A DNA stretch of 64,000 nt from Arcticibacterium luteifluviistationis (GCF_003258705.1 NZ_CP029480.1:62001-126000), one strand, 5' to 3'. Shown: positions 37,395 to 47,584, counted from the first letter of the stretch. Notes: a model not told the origin generated them from the letters alone. Numbers and translations are program-made.

Positions 37395-38915
37395 CTATTT
37401 CAAATTCGGGTTTAACTCTATCTCGTTTTGAGGAATAGGAGCAAAATAATTATCTAATCCTAAAGACCCGATTATAGCGTTTGGCTCAGCTAATTGAACA
37501 CCAGCAGAAGTTTTTGATTTCACATTTCCTCTTTGGCTCAATGCTTCTTCTACTCTTTCAAGCCTTACAAGGTCATTCCATCTTAGCCATTCCCCTGCGA
37601 ATTCCCACTTTCTTTCTGTGAAAACTAACTCTGCAAGATCGCCAGAATTTAGGTCAACAGAAGCGTCAGGAGTTCCAAAAGGTAAGCCTGCGGCTCTCCT
37701 TCTAATTTTATTAAGGGCTTCCCAAGCATCATCGTTAGCAGCTCCAGCTCTTGCTTGGGCTTCTGCATAAATCAATAAAACCTCAGCATATCGCATCATA
37801 TAATCGTTTCTATCCGTATTGAAATCATCAAGAGAAATATCTCCTTCAGGACCTACAATTTTCAAAAACACAGGGTTTGCCTGGTCTGTAAAGTCTTCCC
37901 AATTATAATCTGTTCTATATGTAGCTTCTTTACGAACTCCTTCTGGCATATCTTCAAAATACTTAATCTCCGCAAAGGTTTCTTGCCATCCTAGCTTATC
38001 AGAAGGGTGTCCAAGTTTACCATATTTACGATTACTAAGGCCGTTAGCTACAGAATACGCTACAGTAAATAAACTTTCATCATTAAATCTATTTCCAACC
38101 GTCCACAAGCTTTCAAAATCTTGAACTAAGGCAAATCCGTGAGAATTTGCATTATCCATAACAGATTTTGCTGAACTGGCAGCTAGTGCATATTTTGATT
38201 GATCTTTTACAGGATACCCTGCCCAATCTAGGTAAAGTCTTGCCAAGAATGCCGTAGCCGAACCTTTGTTTGGCCTTGGTGCACCTTTACTTACGCCAGC
38301 ATATAAATTAGGCAGAAAAGCTTCGGCTTGCTTGAAGTCCTTTTCAATTTGCTGATAAACTTCTACCTGAGAAGACTTAGACAAATCAACCTGAGGATTA
38401 ATGTCTAAGTGAAGAGGTATTTCACCATGAATCCTTGTAAGGTGATAAAACATAAACCCACGAATAAAGTATGCTTCTCCTATTAAAGCATCTTGAACGT
38501 CCTTGTTTGGCAATTCTAATTCAGCCGAATTTGCAAGTACGCTATTAGCAGCTCTTACCACCGCATATATATCTCTCCAGTTACTGGCACTACGAGCATT
38601 AAGAGGAGAAACAGCACGCTGGTCATACTCTCTAAAATCAGCTTTATTACTAGCTCTGTGTGTGGTGATGTCATCACCACCCCATCCTGCAACTTGAAAC
38701 GTAGACCACTGAGCCATAGTCTCTAACTGACTATATAGACCTGTTACTCCTAATTCTAATTCCGCTTGATTAGAGTATGAACCCGGTGCTAATCTTGCTA
38801 CTCCTGGGTCTTCCTGCAAGTCAAGGCATGAAGAAAATATCCAAGCAGAGCCCACCACTAGTAAAGTGGAAATACCGAATCTACTTCTGGATTTGTTATT
38901 TAATATATTTTTCAT
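37395..38915 (-). CDS. susD: SusD/RagB-family glycan-binding lipoprotein
   Basis: The 506-residue protein has a signal with lipobox VGSAWIFSSC, then the SusD helical TPR scaffold. It includes ALIGEAYFIRGFMFYHLTRIHGEIPL near 140-165, RPNKGSATAFLARLYLDWAGY near 208-228, and the RYAEVLLIYAEAQARAG and ERKWEFAGEWLRWNDLVRL blocks near 366-450. It forms the surface lid of the SusC channel and captures oligosaccharide. It lies 24 bp after susC, as always in these pairs. Confidence 0.96.
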   Translation of the reverse strand: MKNILNNKSRSRFGISTLLVVGSAWIFSSCLDLQEDPGVARLAPGSYSNQAELELGVTGLYSQLETMAQWSTFQVAGWGGDDITTHRASNKADFREYDQRAVSPLNARSASNWRDIYAVVRAANSVLANSAELELPNKDVQDALIGEAYFIRGFMFYHLTRIHGEIPLHLDINPQVDLSKSSQVEVYQQIEKDFKQAEAFLPNLYAGVSKGAPRPNKGSATAFLARLYLDWAGYPVKDQSKYALAASSAKSVMDNANSHGFALVQDFESLWTVGNRFNDESLFTVAYSVANGLSNRKYGKLGHPSDKLGWQETFAEIKYFEDMPEGVRKEATYRTDYNWEDFTDQANPVFLKIVGPEGDISLDDFNTDRNDYMMRYAEVLLIYAEAQARAGAANDDAWEALNKIRRRAAGLPFGTPDASVDLNSGDLAELVFTERKWEFAGEWLRWNDLVRLERVEEALSQRGNVKSKTSAGVQLAEPNAIIGSLGLDNYFAPIPQNEIELNPNLK

Positions 38916-38939
38916 TTTTGAATTTCTTTTAATATTGAA

Positions 38940-41900
38940 TTATAGGTTAAATTTCACACCGAAAGTAAGTACTCTAGGGTTTGGATAAGCTCCAACGTTT
39001 ACACCTGCGGCTGAGTCACTATTACCATTATCATAATCCTTATCACTACCTTCTGGATCGTAACCTGTATACTTAGTAAGTAAGACCAAGTTTTGACCAC
39101 TGGCATATATTCGGATAGATGGAATTTTACCAATGTCTTTTAAGGTATACCCAATGCTTAAGTTATTAAGTCTGGCAAATGTTCCGTCTTCCACATATCT
39201 AGAAGAAGCTGTTCTATTCTGACCTCCTACCGGTATTTCTGTTTCATTTTCAGGAGTCCATTGGTTCAATTGAACAGGAGAGAGGAAACTTCTTTGGTTA
39301 CCCGTAGCACCTACTAAAATACCATCCACTACGTTTAGGACGTTATAGCCACCCATTCCGTTAATGAAAATATTGGCATCAAAGTTTTTATAAGAGAATG
39401 TATTATTGAAACCCCAGCTATAAGTTGGTGTTCCATTACCTATTGCACCTAAGATAATGTTTCCGTCAGCCCCTCTTTGGTATTTTGCATCTCCTGGCTT
39501 AGCACCATATTTAGTAGCTTCTGCCGCTTCGCTAGTTTTCCAAGTTCCAAGGAATGTTTCTCCATAAAACTGACCAATTGGCTGTCCTACTTGAATTACA
39601 TTTAGTGGACGACCACTACCATCAATGTTATCAAAAGAACCTTGAATTTCGTCTGGTCCACCAAGGCTTAATACCTCATTTTTAATAAAAGAAACAGATA
39701 GGTTAGCATCCCATCTTAATCCTCCAGTATTTATAACCGCACCACCAAGGTTAAGGTCTACTCCGTGATTTTTAACTTCACCTACGTTTCTTAATACAGA
39801 ACCACCACCTGCAAAATTAGGAACTGGTACTTGTAAAAGTAAATCAGTCGTATTTTTCTGGTAAGCATCTACGGTAAGGTTTAACCTTTGATTAAATAAG
39901 CCTACGTCTATACCTATGTTTGACTGTGTAGTGGTTTCCCATGTAAGTTCAGGGTTACCGTATCCGTCAGGAGAAGAACCTGGAGTAACTTGTGCTCCGT
40001 CAAAAAGGTACTTGCTATTGATGTTTACACTAGGGTATGTAGAGTAAGGGGCAATATTTTGATTACCTACTTGTCCCCAACCTGCTCTTATTTTCAAAGC
40101 AGAGATGGCTGTGTTCTCTTTCATAAATGGTAAGTCAGTAAGACTATAACCTACTGCCACAGAAGGGAAGATACCTGTATTGAAACCATCTCTAAACCTT
40201 GAAGATTGGTCTCTTCTAACAGTTCCTGTAACAAATAGATTATCCTTTAATATATATTCGGCTCTCACCATTTGAGAAACTATACCACTTTTGGAATAAT
40301 CGTTATTTATTCCAGCCGCTTGATTAAGCTCGGCTAAGTAAAAACCACCAGGTACTGTAATGTTATTGGCGAAATACCCATTAGACTTATTAGTACCTTC
40401 TTGTATTTCATACACTCCAGTAACTTTAAGGTCATGAATACCCATAGTTTTATTCCATGTCAAGATATTACTTAACTGAATACCACTACTATTAAATCCG
40501 CTATAATTAGCACTTGGAAGTGGAGGGGTAGTAAAATAGTTTTCAGTACTACCATTCGATGAACCAAATCCACCAATTGCTGTAAAGTTCAAGCTTTCAA
40601 GAAATTGATAAGACAAATTCAGGTTAGTATTGATTCTATTTGTAATAGCCGACTGCGTTCTTGTATTCATATCGGCTATTGGGTTATAACCTAAATGAGC
40701 CAAGGCTCTTGAAGAAAAGTCTATATAAGCACCATTATCATCTCTTACTGGCGTAGTAGGGTCATAAGTAAGAGCACGTGTTATCAAACTACCTTGATAT
40801 TCTCTTCTATCGTTAAGGTTGTTAAATTGATTCTCATTTGTAGCAAACATATTGAATCCAACTTTCAACTTATCATTAATTTGTGAAGTCAAGTTAAGAC
40901 GTCCACTTAGTCTTTTATATCCGTTATTTATAATAATGCCGTCTTGATTAGCATAGTTACCAGACATGAAATAACCTATTTTACCAGCTCTACCACTAGT
41001 TGACAGTTGCACATTATGAGAGACACCCGTTTTGAAAAACAAGTCTTGATAGTTTGTTCCACCTGAGCTTCTTAAACCACTAACTTCTGAATCTGTAAAT
41101 ATTGGAGAACCGCCAGAAGAAATTCTTCTTTGATTTTCAATATTGGCAAAATCTCCAGCACTTAATGTTTCTAGCTGTTTTGGTACATTAGAAATTGCCG
41201 TGAAATAATCTACGCTGAAAGTTGGCTTTGAAGAACCTTGCTTGGTTGTCACCAAAATAACACCGTTAGAACCACGCGACCCGTAAATTGCGGTAGCAGA
41301 AGCATCCTTTAAGACTTCCATAGATTCAATATCATTTGGATTTAAGGCTGAAAGCGTAGCTCCAATAATACCATCAATAACCACAAGAGGATCGTTATTA
41401 CCTGTAATGGAGTTTACTCCTCTAATTCTTACTTTCACATCTTCTCCAGGACTACCAGAAGTACGACTTACAATTACACCAGCTGCTCTACCTTGAAGTG
41501 CATCTTCTACTCGTATAATAGGTTGGTCTTTAAAGTCTTTAGAACTAATAGAAGAAATAGAGCCAGTAACGTCGCTTTTCTTTCTAGTACCATAACCTAC
41601 TACTACTACTTCATCAAAATTGTTTTCAGAAAAGGCAATACTAAAGTTAAGCGTGTTTCCATTTACTGTAGCTTCGGAAGATTCGTACCCAATAAAACTA
41701 CAAACTAAGACGTCACCTACTTTAGATGCAATAGTATATACTCCTTCTACATTTGTAATTGAACCTATCGAAGTTCCTTTTATTGTAATACTAGCCCCAG
41801 GCAATGGATCTCCTGAATCATCGGTCACCTTACCGCTTATTTGTTTGGTTTGAGCTTGCGAACTCAAAGTAAAACCCAGTCCTATTAGGCAGATAGCCAT

Positions 41901-41942
41901 CACGGATTTTAGTGTTTTAAAAAAAGATAAATTTTGTCTCAT
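38940..41942 (-). CDS. susC: SusC/RagA-family TonB-dependent outer-membrane transporter
   Basis: The 1000-residue protein has a signal peptide (residues 1-30), a carboxypeptidase-regulatory-like domain (ISGKVTDDSGDPLPGASITI near 35-54), the TonB box region DEVVVVGYGTRKKSDVTG near 109-126, a plug with VRIRGVNSITGNNDPLVVID, and a 22-strand barrel ending in VLTFGVKFNL. It imports oligosaccharides across the outer membrane with TonB energy and SusD. At the head of the minus-strand operon, its upstream 560 bp form a divergent regulatory region shared with the plus-strand MFS operon. Confidence 0.97.
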   Translation of the reverse strand: MRQNLSFFKTLKSVMAICLIGLGFTLSSQAQTKQISGKVTDDSGDPLPGASITIKGTSIGSITNVEGVYTIASKVGDVLVCSFIGYESSEATVNGNTLNFSIAFSENNFDEVVVVGYGTRKKSDVTGSISSISSKDFKDQPIIRVEDALQGRAAGVIVSRTSGSPGEDVKVRIRGVNSITGNNDPLVVIDGIIGATLSALNPNDIESMEVLKDASATAIYGSRGSNGVILVTTKQGSSKPTFSVDYFTAISNVPKQLETLSAGDFANIENQRRISSGGSPIFTDSEVSGLRSSGGTNYQDLFFKTGVSHNVQLSTSGRAGKIGYFMSGNYANQDGIIINNGYKRLSGRLNLTSQINDKLKVGFNMFATNENQFNNLNDRREYQGSLITRALTYDPTTPVRDDNGAYIDFSSRALAHLGYNPIADMNTRTQSAITNRINTNLNLSYQFLESLNFTAIGGFGSSNGSTENYFTTPPLPSANYSGFNSSGIQLSNILTWNKTMGIHDLKVTGVYEIQEGTNKSNGYFANNITVPGGFYLAELNQAAGINNDYSKSGIVSQMVRAEYILKDNLFVTGTVRRDQSSRFRDGFNTGIFPSVAVGYSLTDLPFMKENTAISALKIRAGWGQVGNQNIAPYSTYPSVNINSKYLFDGAQVTPGSSPDGYGNPELTWETTTQSNIGIDVGLFNQRLNLTVDAYQKNTTDLLLQVPVPNFAGGGSVLRNVGEVKNHGVDLNLGGAVINTGGLRWDANLSVSFIKNEVLSLGGPDEIQGSFDNIDGSGRPLNVIQVGQPIGQFYGETFLGTWKTSEAAEATKYGAKPGDAKYQRGADGNIILGAIGNGTPTYSWGFNNTFSYKNFDANIFINGMGGYNVLNVVDGILVGATGNQRSFLSPVQLNQWTPENETEIPVGGQNRTASSRYVEDGTFARLNNLSIGYTLKDIGKIPSIRIYASGQNLVLLTKYTGYDPEGSDKDYDNGNSDSAAGVNVGAYPNPRVLTFGVKFNL

Positions 41943-42138
41943 AAATTTTTGAATTAAGGATGAAAATTATTTCATGAAAAGAGTTTAAAAGAACGTTTAT
42001 GGTTAAAAATAAAAACGGACAATATTCTAAACAGGCAACCTAGGTACTTATAATAATTAAATTAATTCTTCACAAAAGAATATAAAATAAGGCGTGATAA
42101 ATCCATATAGATTACCCTACACTTACACTATCTTATCA

Positions 42139-42175
42139 TATATGAAGTATCCCATTTTGTCGATTTCTTCATATA
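42139..42175. promoter_or_regulatory. Inverted repeat in the susC/MFS divergent region
   Basis: TATATGAAG (42139-42147) and CTTCATATA (42167-42175) form a 9-bp perfect inverted repeat with a 19-base spacer, about 200 bp before susC and 330 bp before the MFS gene. It is a candidate operator for a dimeric regulator. The rest of the 41943-42502 gap is AT-rich without any gene. Confidence 0.35.
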
Positions 42176-42502
42176 ATATGTCGCTATTAGACGAGGAGTA
42201 TGCAACAAGTCATTTCACTCCTATGCCGACCAACAACCCTCAAATGTTGTACTTATAGGAGAAAAAACATAACTATACCACTAGATTAAAACTAGACAGC
42301 CGAATATATCAGAATTATAAGAAGCTCAGTTCGAAACAAGATTTCGCTTGATAAAAGCACACTTGATCTCCAGTGATGCTTACTAAAATATTTTGCGAGA
42401 GTGAGTTCCTGTCTAGTGACGACTCCATGGTTTGGTATTATTAGTCCCTAATTTCGTAACACTCTAATTCGACCTAAAGCATTACACTAAGAACCTCCCA
42501 AA

Positions 42503-44053
42503 ATGAACAAAAAGTCATATCTCTTCTCTTTTATAGTTGCATTCGGAGGCTTCGTTTTTGGTTTAGATGCCGCCATCATCTCTGGCACCGTTAATTTCAT
42601 CTCGGTAGAGTTTGGCCTTAGCGATCTTCAAATAGGAACGGTGGTAAGTGCCCCCGGCTTCGGAGTAATATTTGCATTACTGGCCACGGGCTTCTTTGTA
42701 GATAAGTATGGCCGAAAAAGCACACTGCTCATTATCGCTTTTCTATATCTAGTATCAGCAATTTTGTCTGCATCGGCACCCAACTTTACTTTTTTAGTAG
42801 CCGCTAGGTTTTTAGGAGGTTTAGCCTTTACCTCACTTTCTATTGCGGCTATGTATATTGGCGAAATAGCACCTGCACATTTACGTGGTAAACTGGTAGC
42901 TATGAATCAAGTAAATACTGTAGTAGGCCTATCAGCAGCTTACTTTATAAACTACTTTATTCTGAGTGCTACACAAAATTCTGATTCATTCATTGCTCCA
43001 TATATAACTAATGAGAATGCATGGCGATGGATGTTGGGCTCTGAAATTCTTCCAGCCTTGGTATGGTTTCTACTCCTTTTCTTGGTTCCGCCGAGTCCTA
43101 GATGGCTAGTAATGAAAGGTAGAGATGAAGAAGCCTATCAAACACTCAAGTTATTATACCCTCTGGCAGAAGCAGATAAATCTATCATTGAGCTCAAACA
43201 ATCAAATGATAGCACTGATCAAACTCTTGGCTTTTTTCAAAAATTATCACTCTTATTTAATACCAATTCAAAGAAAGTCCTTTGGTTAGCATTGGCTGTT
43301 TCTATTATTCAACCCATTACGGGCATTAATGCTATCCTATTTTATGCACCTACTGTTTTTGAACAATCTGGTGTAGGCACCGATGCCGCTTTTACGCAAG
43401 CCGCATATATAGGAATAGTAAGTCTTATTTTTACCTTTTTGGCGTTCATCCTTATTGACAAAGTTGGCCGCCGACCATTAACTATCCTAGGTCTTGTTTG
43501 GGCATCACTTAGTCTTGGAATATGCACTTACGGATTTCATAAAGCTACCTACAGTTTTACAGAAAATGCTATAAATAATTTAAGTGAACAACATCCAGCT
43601 TATGATTTTAAATCGCTGGAAGGAAAGTTATATGAGTCTGACGTAGTTTTCAAAGCAGAGATGAAAACGATATTTGGTCAAGAATCATATCGTAAGCTTG
43701 AAAGTGACCTACTTTCACAAAGTGCCAATTTGCCTGCCACACTTATTCTGGTCGGCATATTAATGTTTATTGCTGCATTTCAACTCTCTATAGGCCCCGT
43801 TTTATGGGTTATCTTATCCGAAATTTTCCCTACACACTTAAGAGGTGTCGCCATTCCAGCATTTGCTTTTGTGGTTAGTTTAGTAAGCTACCTTGTTCAG
43901 CAATTTTTCCCTTGGCAGCTTACTCAAATGGGAGCTGAAAATATTTTCATGTTTTATGCAGTGGTAACCACCATTGGTGCGGCAGTACTAATCAAAATAT
44001 TACCGGAAACTAAGAACAAAACAATTGAAGAAATAGCAAATAGTTTTAAATAA
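42503..44053 (+). CDS. Sugar porter-family MFS transporter (XylE/GLUT-like)
   Basis: The 516-residue, 12-helix protein has the sugar-porter signatures: FGLDAAIISG near helix 1, DKYGRKSTLL between helices 2 and 3, PPSPRWLVMKGRDEEAY near 198-214, QPITGINAILFYAPTVF near 271-287, DKVGRRPLTI near 318-327, and a PETKNKTIEEI-type C-terminus. A long extra loop with a charged helix (residues about 355-410, LSEQHPAYDF...FGQESYRKLESDL) sits between helices 9 and 10. It would bring a monosaccharide through the inner membrane. Its stop lies 1 bp before the next ATG, so the four plus-strand genes to 47478 are one operon. Confidence 0.92.
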   Translation: MNKKSYLFSFIVAFGGFVFGLDAAIISGTVNFISVEFGLSDLQIGTVVSAPGFGVIFALLATGFFVDKYGRKSTLLIIAFLYLVSAILSASAPNFTFLVAARFLGGLAFTSLSIAAMYIGEIAPAHLRGKLVAMNQVNTVVGLSAAYFINYFILSATQNSDSFIAPYITNENAWRWMLGSEILPALVWFLLLFLVPPSPRWLVMKGRDEEAYQTLKLLYPLAEADKSIIELKQSNDSTDQTLGFFQKLSLLFNTNSKKVLWLALAVSIIQPITGINAILFYAPTVFEQSGVGTDAAFTQAAYIGIVSLIFTFLAFILIDKVGRRPLTILGLVWASLSLGICTYGFHKATYSFTENAINNLSEQHPAYDFKSLEGKLYESDVVFKAEMKTIFGQESYRKLESDLLSQSANLPATLILVGILMFIAAFQLSIGPVLWVILSEIFPTHLRGVAIPAFAFVVSLVSYLVQQFFPWQLTQMGAENIFMFYAVVTTIGAAVLIKILPETKNKTIEEIANSFK

Positions 44054-44054
44054 A

Positions 44055-45203
44055 ATGGACCAAAAAATCATACTTAGAGGTATTACTTGGAATCATAGTA
44101 GAGGTATTAGCCCATTACAAGCAACCTCTCAAAGGTTTACTGAACTTAATCCAAATGTTGAAATCATTTGGGACAAAAGGTCTCTGCAGGCATTTGCAGA
44201 TGAGCCTATTGACAAATTAGCAGAACGTTACGACTTTCTTATCATTGACCACCCTTGGGCGGGATTTGCGGCTAAAAACAAAGTTATATTGCCCTTAAAT
44301 CAGCATTTGCCAAAGGCATTCATACAGGATCTAAAAGAAAACTCGGTTGGTCATTCGTTTGAAAGCTATACGTTCAATAATGACGTTTGGGCTTTGGCTA
44401 TTGACGCTGCTACGCCCGTGGCAGCTAGTCGCCCAGATTTGTTCGCAAAACTCGGATTAGAAATCCCTAACACTTTTGAAGAATTGGTTTCTCTTTCTAA
44501 AAAAGGCGGTGTCATTATGCCAGGAATTCCACAAGATACGCTTATGAACTTTTATATGTTCTGCTGTAATTTAGGTGAAGAGGTATGTGTCTCAAAAGAT
44601 GAAGTAGTTTCTGAGCATATTGGAATCAAAGCATTACAAATGTTAAGAATGCTGGCCGTAAATATGCCGACAGAAATATGGGATTGGAACCCCATTAAAG
44701 TTTACGAAGCTCTAAGTAAAGGAGACAGCTACTACTATTCGCCATGGGCTTACGGATACGCTAATTATAGTCGTAAAGGTTACGCTGAGCATTTATTAGA
44801 CTTTCATGACATTGTGGACATTGAAGGGACGAATGGAATAAGTACGTTGGGCGGCACTGGACTAGCCATATCTGCCAAAACTGCTCATTTAGACACCGCT
44901 TTAAAATATGCTCAGATGGTAGGTAGTCCTACCTGTCAAGAAACTGTTTATTTTGAATCTGGCGGACAACCAGGTCATAGGAAAGCATGGGAAAGCGAAC
45001 ATACTAATTCACTTGCTAACAACTATTTCAAGAACACACTCCCAACATTGGATAGGGCATTTTTAAGACCACGATATGCTGGCCATATGTATTTCCAAGA
45101 CCGTGCAGGGGCTCCTATTCGTGAATACTTAATGAATGGTGGAGATGAAAAAAAAATACTGACGAAGCTTAATCAAGTTTATCTCAAATCCCTAGAAATA
45201 TGA
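44055..45203 (+). CDS. Extracellular-type solute-binding fold protein lacking a signal peptide
   Basis: The 382-residue protein has the fold pattern of type-1 carbohydrate ABC substrate-binding proteins (FTELNPNVEIIWDKRS, FLIIDHPW, NTFEELVSLSKKGG, YYYSPWAYGYANYSR, GGTGLAISAKTAHLDTALKY). It begins MDQKIILRGITWNHSRG with no signal sequence or lipobox, and no ABC permease or ATPase gene is nearby. It is co-encoded with a transporter (1-bp gap) and overlaps the first CoA-transferase by 4 bp. It probably works in the cytoplasm as a sugar-binding sensor or an enzyme on the same fold; function unknown. Confidence 0.75.
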   Translation: MDQKIILRGITWNHSRGISPLQATSQRFTELNPNVEIIWDKRSLQAFADEPIDKLAERYDFLIIDHPWAGFAAKNKVILPLNQHLPKAFIQDLKENSVGHSFESYTFNNDVWALAIDAATPVAASRPDLFAKLGLEIPNTFEELVSLSKKGGVIMPGIPQDTLMNFYMFCCNLGEEVCVSKDEVVSEHIGIKALQMLRMLAVNMPTEIWDWNPIKVYEALSKGDSYYYSPWAYGYANYSRKGYAEHLLDFHDIVDIEGTNGISTLGGTGLAISAKTAHLDTALKYAQMVGSPTCQETVYFESGGQPGHRKAWESEHTNSLANNYFKNTLPTLDRAFLRPRYAGHMYFQDRAGAPIREYLMNGGDEKKILTKLNQVYLKSLEI

Positions 45204-46336
45204 AAAAGCCACTTGAGGGTATTATTGTATTAGAGTTTTCGCAATTTATGGCTGGGCCTTCCGCTGGTTTACGCTTAGCAGACCTTGGTGCAAGAGTCAT
45301 CAAAATAGAACGTCCGAAAACAGGCGAAGCTGGAAGGCAAATAGCCACCAAAAACATGTTTCAGGATGGTTCCAGTTTAGTTTTTCATACGACAAATAGG
45401 AATAAGGAGTCTTATGCGGCTAATTTGAAATCTCCTGAAGATTTGGAGAAAATCAAAAAGCTGATTAGCAAGGCTGACGTGATCACCCACAATTTTCGTC
45501 CTGGAGTGATGGAGAAAATAGGTCTAAGATATGAACAGGTAAAAGAAATAAACCCAAGACTCATTTATGCTACTATTACTGGATATGGGACTAAAGGTGA
45601 GTGGAAATCTAAACCAGGTCAAGATTTACTGGTTCAATCTTTATCTGGCTTAACACAACTTACGGGAAACAATAGTGACGCCCCAACTCCTATGGGTGTA
45701 GCGGTGGTTGACATGCTCTGTGGAACACATTTTGTGCAAGGAATTATTGCAGCTTTAATACAGCGAGCCAAAACTAATAAGGGTACTTGGGTAGCCGTGA
45801 ATTTACTAGAAAGTGCTATAGATTTTCAGTTAGAAATTCTTACTACTTATCTCAATAATGGGCAAGAAAAGCCTGTAAGAAGTGAAACGAACAATGCCCA
45901 TGTATTACTTCAAGCTCCTTATGGACTCTATCAAACTAGCGATGGCTACATCGCGATTGCCATGGGAAAATTGACAGAGTTATTTAATATCCTTAAGATT
46001 AGTGAAACAACACTTTTGGAGGAGCCTTTTGAAAACAGGAATGAGATTAAGGAAATTTTAGCCAAAAACCTTATCAATCAAACAGCTGATAAGGTTTTAA
46101 ATTTACTTCAATCAGAAGAAATATGGTGTTCTGTGGTCAATAACTATCATGAGTTTTTGAATTCTAAAGAATTTGAGGAATTGAAAATGCGTCAAGAAGT
46201 AAAACTTCAAAACGGAAAAAAACTCTCCACCACCCGATGTCCAATTAGAATTAATGGACAGTTATTAAATAGTGAAACACCTGCACCACGTGTGGGTGAA
46301 CATTCTGAAAAACTTAACTTAGAATTTGAATTATAA
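45200..46336 (+). CDS. CaiB/BaiF (class III) CoA-transferase, copy 1
   Basis: The 378-residue protein has the class III pattern: LEFSQFMAGPSAGLRLADLGARVIKIERP near 9-38 and NRNKESYAANLKSPED near 68-83. HNFRPGVMEKIGL at about 99-111 is followed by IYATITGYGTKGEW and KPGQDLLVQSLSG. The usual catalytic Asp position is in VVDMLCGTHF near 172-181. These enzymes move CoA between carboxylic acids. Acceptor is unknown; formyl-, carnitine- and mesaconyl-type members share this level of similarity. It starts inside the previous gene's stop (ATGA overlap). Confidence 0.9.
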   Translation: MKKPLEGIIVLEFSQFMAGPSAGLRLADLGARVIKIERPKTGEAGRQIATKNMFQDGSSLVFHTTNRNKESYAANLKSPEDLEKIKKLISKADVITHNFRPGVMEKIGLRYEQVKEINPRLIYATITGYGTKGEWKSKPGQDLLVQSLSGLTQLTGNNSDAPTPMGVAVVDMLCGTHFVQGIIAALIQRAKTNKGTWVAVNLLESAIDFQLEILTTYLNNGQEKPVRSETNNAHVLLQAPYGLYQTSDGYIAIAMGKLTELFNILKISETTLLEEPFENRNEIKEILAKNLINQTADKVLNLLQSEEIWCSVVNNYHEFLNSKEFEELKMRQEVKLQNGKKLSTTRCPIRINGQLLNSETPAPRVGEHSEKLNLEFEL

Positions 46337-47478
46337 TGCTTCCTCTTCAAGACATATTAATTTTAGATTTCACCCAATTCTTATCTGGCCCCATAGCCAC
46401 ATTACGCCTAGCAGATTTAGGGGCTCGTGTGATAAAAGTGGAACGAAGGGATAAGGGAGATTTAAGTAGAACACTTTACAAATCCAATATTCATTTAAAT
46501 GGGGCATCTTCCATTTTCCATGCTCTGAACAGGAATAAGGAAAGTATAGCCATTGACCTAAAGGACGAAAACGATTTAGCCAAAATCAAAAAGCTAATAA
46601 GCCAAGTAGACGTGGTAGTTCAAAACTTTAGACCTGCCGTCTTTGAAAAACTTGGTCTTGGTTATGACGAAATTAAAAGACTAAACCCTTCCGTGGTTTA
46701 TGCGGAGGTCTCTGGCTACGGCTTAATAGAAAACTGGAAAAAGAAACCCGGCCAAGACTTGCTGGTTCAAGCTATTTCTGGAATCGCTTGGTTAACTGGC
46801 AATAAAGAAGATGGCCCTATTCCTATGGGCTTGGCAGTAGCAGATATATTTGCGGGAGCTCATCTTACACAAGGAATTCTAGCAGGGTTGTACAGTAAAA
46901 TCATTCATAAAACAGGCTGCAAAATAGAAGTAAGTCTTTTAGAATCCATTCTTGACCTTCAATTTGAGATGCTTACCACCTACTTTAATGATGGCGGTCA
47001 AGATACCATCCGAACCGAAACCAATAATGCTCATGCATATCTGGGTGCACCTTATGGCATATACGAATCCAAAGATGGTCATATAGCAATAGCCATGGCT
47101 TCTATTCCTGTTTTGGGCGATTTATTATCTTGTGAGCCGCTTTTGGCTTTTCAAACGGCCGATAGTTGGTTTAAAGAAAGAGATAAAATCAAAGGCGTTT
47201 TAAGTCAACATCTCAAAACAGAAACTTCTAAACATTGGTTAAGCCTACTTGAGCCCGCCGATATTTGGTGTGCTGAAGTACTCGACATAGAACAACTCAC
47301 ACAAAAAGAAGCATTTCAAACCTTAGAAATGCTCCAAAAAGTAAAGATGAGTGACGGATTTACTTATGAGACCACTAGATGCCCAATCACTTTCGACGGC
47401 ACTATTTTAACCCACCAAAAGGGTTCTCCCAAAATGGGCGAACATACCATAGCTATTGAAGAAGAATTTGGGCTTTAG
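46336..47478 (+). CDS. CaiB/BaiF (class III) CoA-transferase, copy 2
   Basis: This 380-residue paralogue of the preceding gene aligns along its full length (LDFTQFLSGPIATLRLADLGARVIKVERR; QNFRPAVFEKLGL; KPGQDLLVQAISG; AVADIFAGAHL) with roughly half the residues shared by eye. Its ATG overlaps the previous stop by one base. Tandem class III pairs can form heteromers or act on successive acids. With a sugar porter and a binding-fold protein in front, a role in a sugar-acid pathway is likely but unidentified. Confidence 0.9.
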   Translation: MLPLQDILILDFTQFLSGPIATLRLADLGARVIKVERRDKGDLSRTLYKSNIHLNGASSIFHALNRNKESIAIDLKDENDLAKIKKLISQVDVVVQNFRPAVFEKLGLGYDEIKRLNPSVVYAEVSGYGLIENWKKKPGQDLLVQAISGIAWLTGNKEDGPIPMGLAVADIFAGAHLTQGILAGLYSKIIHKTGCKIEVSLLESILDLQFEMLTTYFNDGGQDTIRTETNNAHAYLGAPYGIYESKDGHIAIAMASIPVLGDLLSCEPLLAFQTADSWFKERDKIKGVLSQHLKTETSKHWLSLLEPADIWCAEVLDIEQLTQKEAFQTLEMLQKVKMSDGFTYETTRCPITFDGTILTHQKGSPKMGEHTIAIEEEFGL

Positions 47479-47557
47479 AATAGGTCAGTTCTTCACTTAT
47501 TCTTGAAACATTTGACTAAGTTAAAATAATAGCTAGATTTAGTGTCTAGATAGATTT

Positions 47558-47584
47558 GGTATCTGCACCAAAGGTGCAGATACC
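47558..47584. terminator. Perfect 12-bp hairpin after the CoA-transferase operon
   Basis: GGTATCTGCACC (47558-47569), loop AAA, and GGTGCAGATACC form a perfect stem. There is no T tract on the plus strand, so its role as terminator is uncertain. It lies 5 bases before the left boundary of the proposed gene cassette and may instead have been the structure recognised at insertion. Confidence 0.45.

Noticed and set aside
47558-47584. attC site on the left side of the RloC-like cassette
   Set aside because: The hairpin is perfect and lacks an R'' box and extrahelical bases, so it does not look like attC; it is kept as a hairpin or terminator only.
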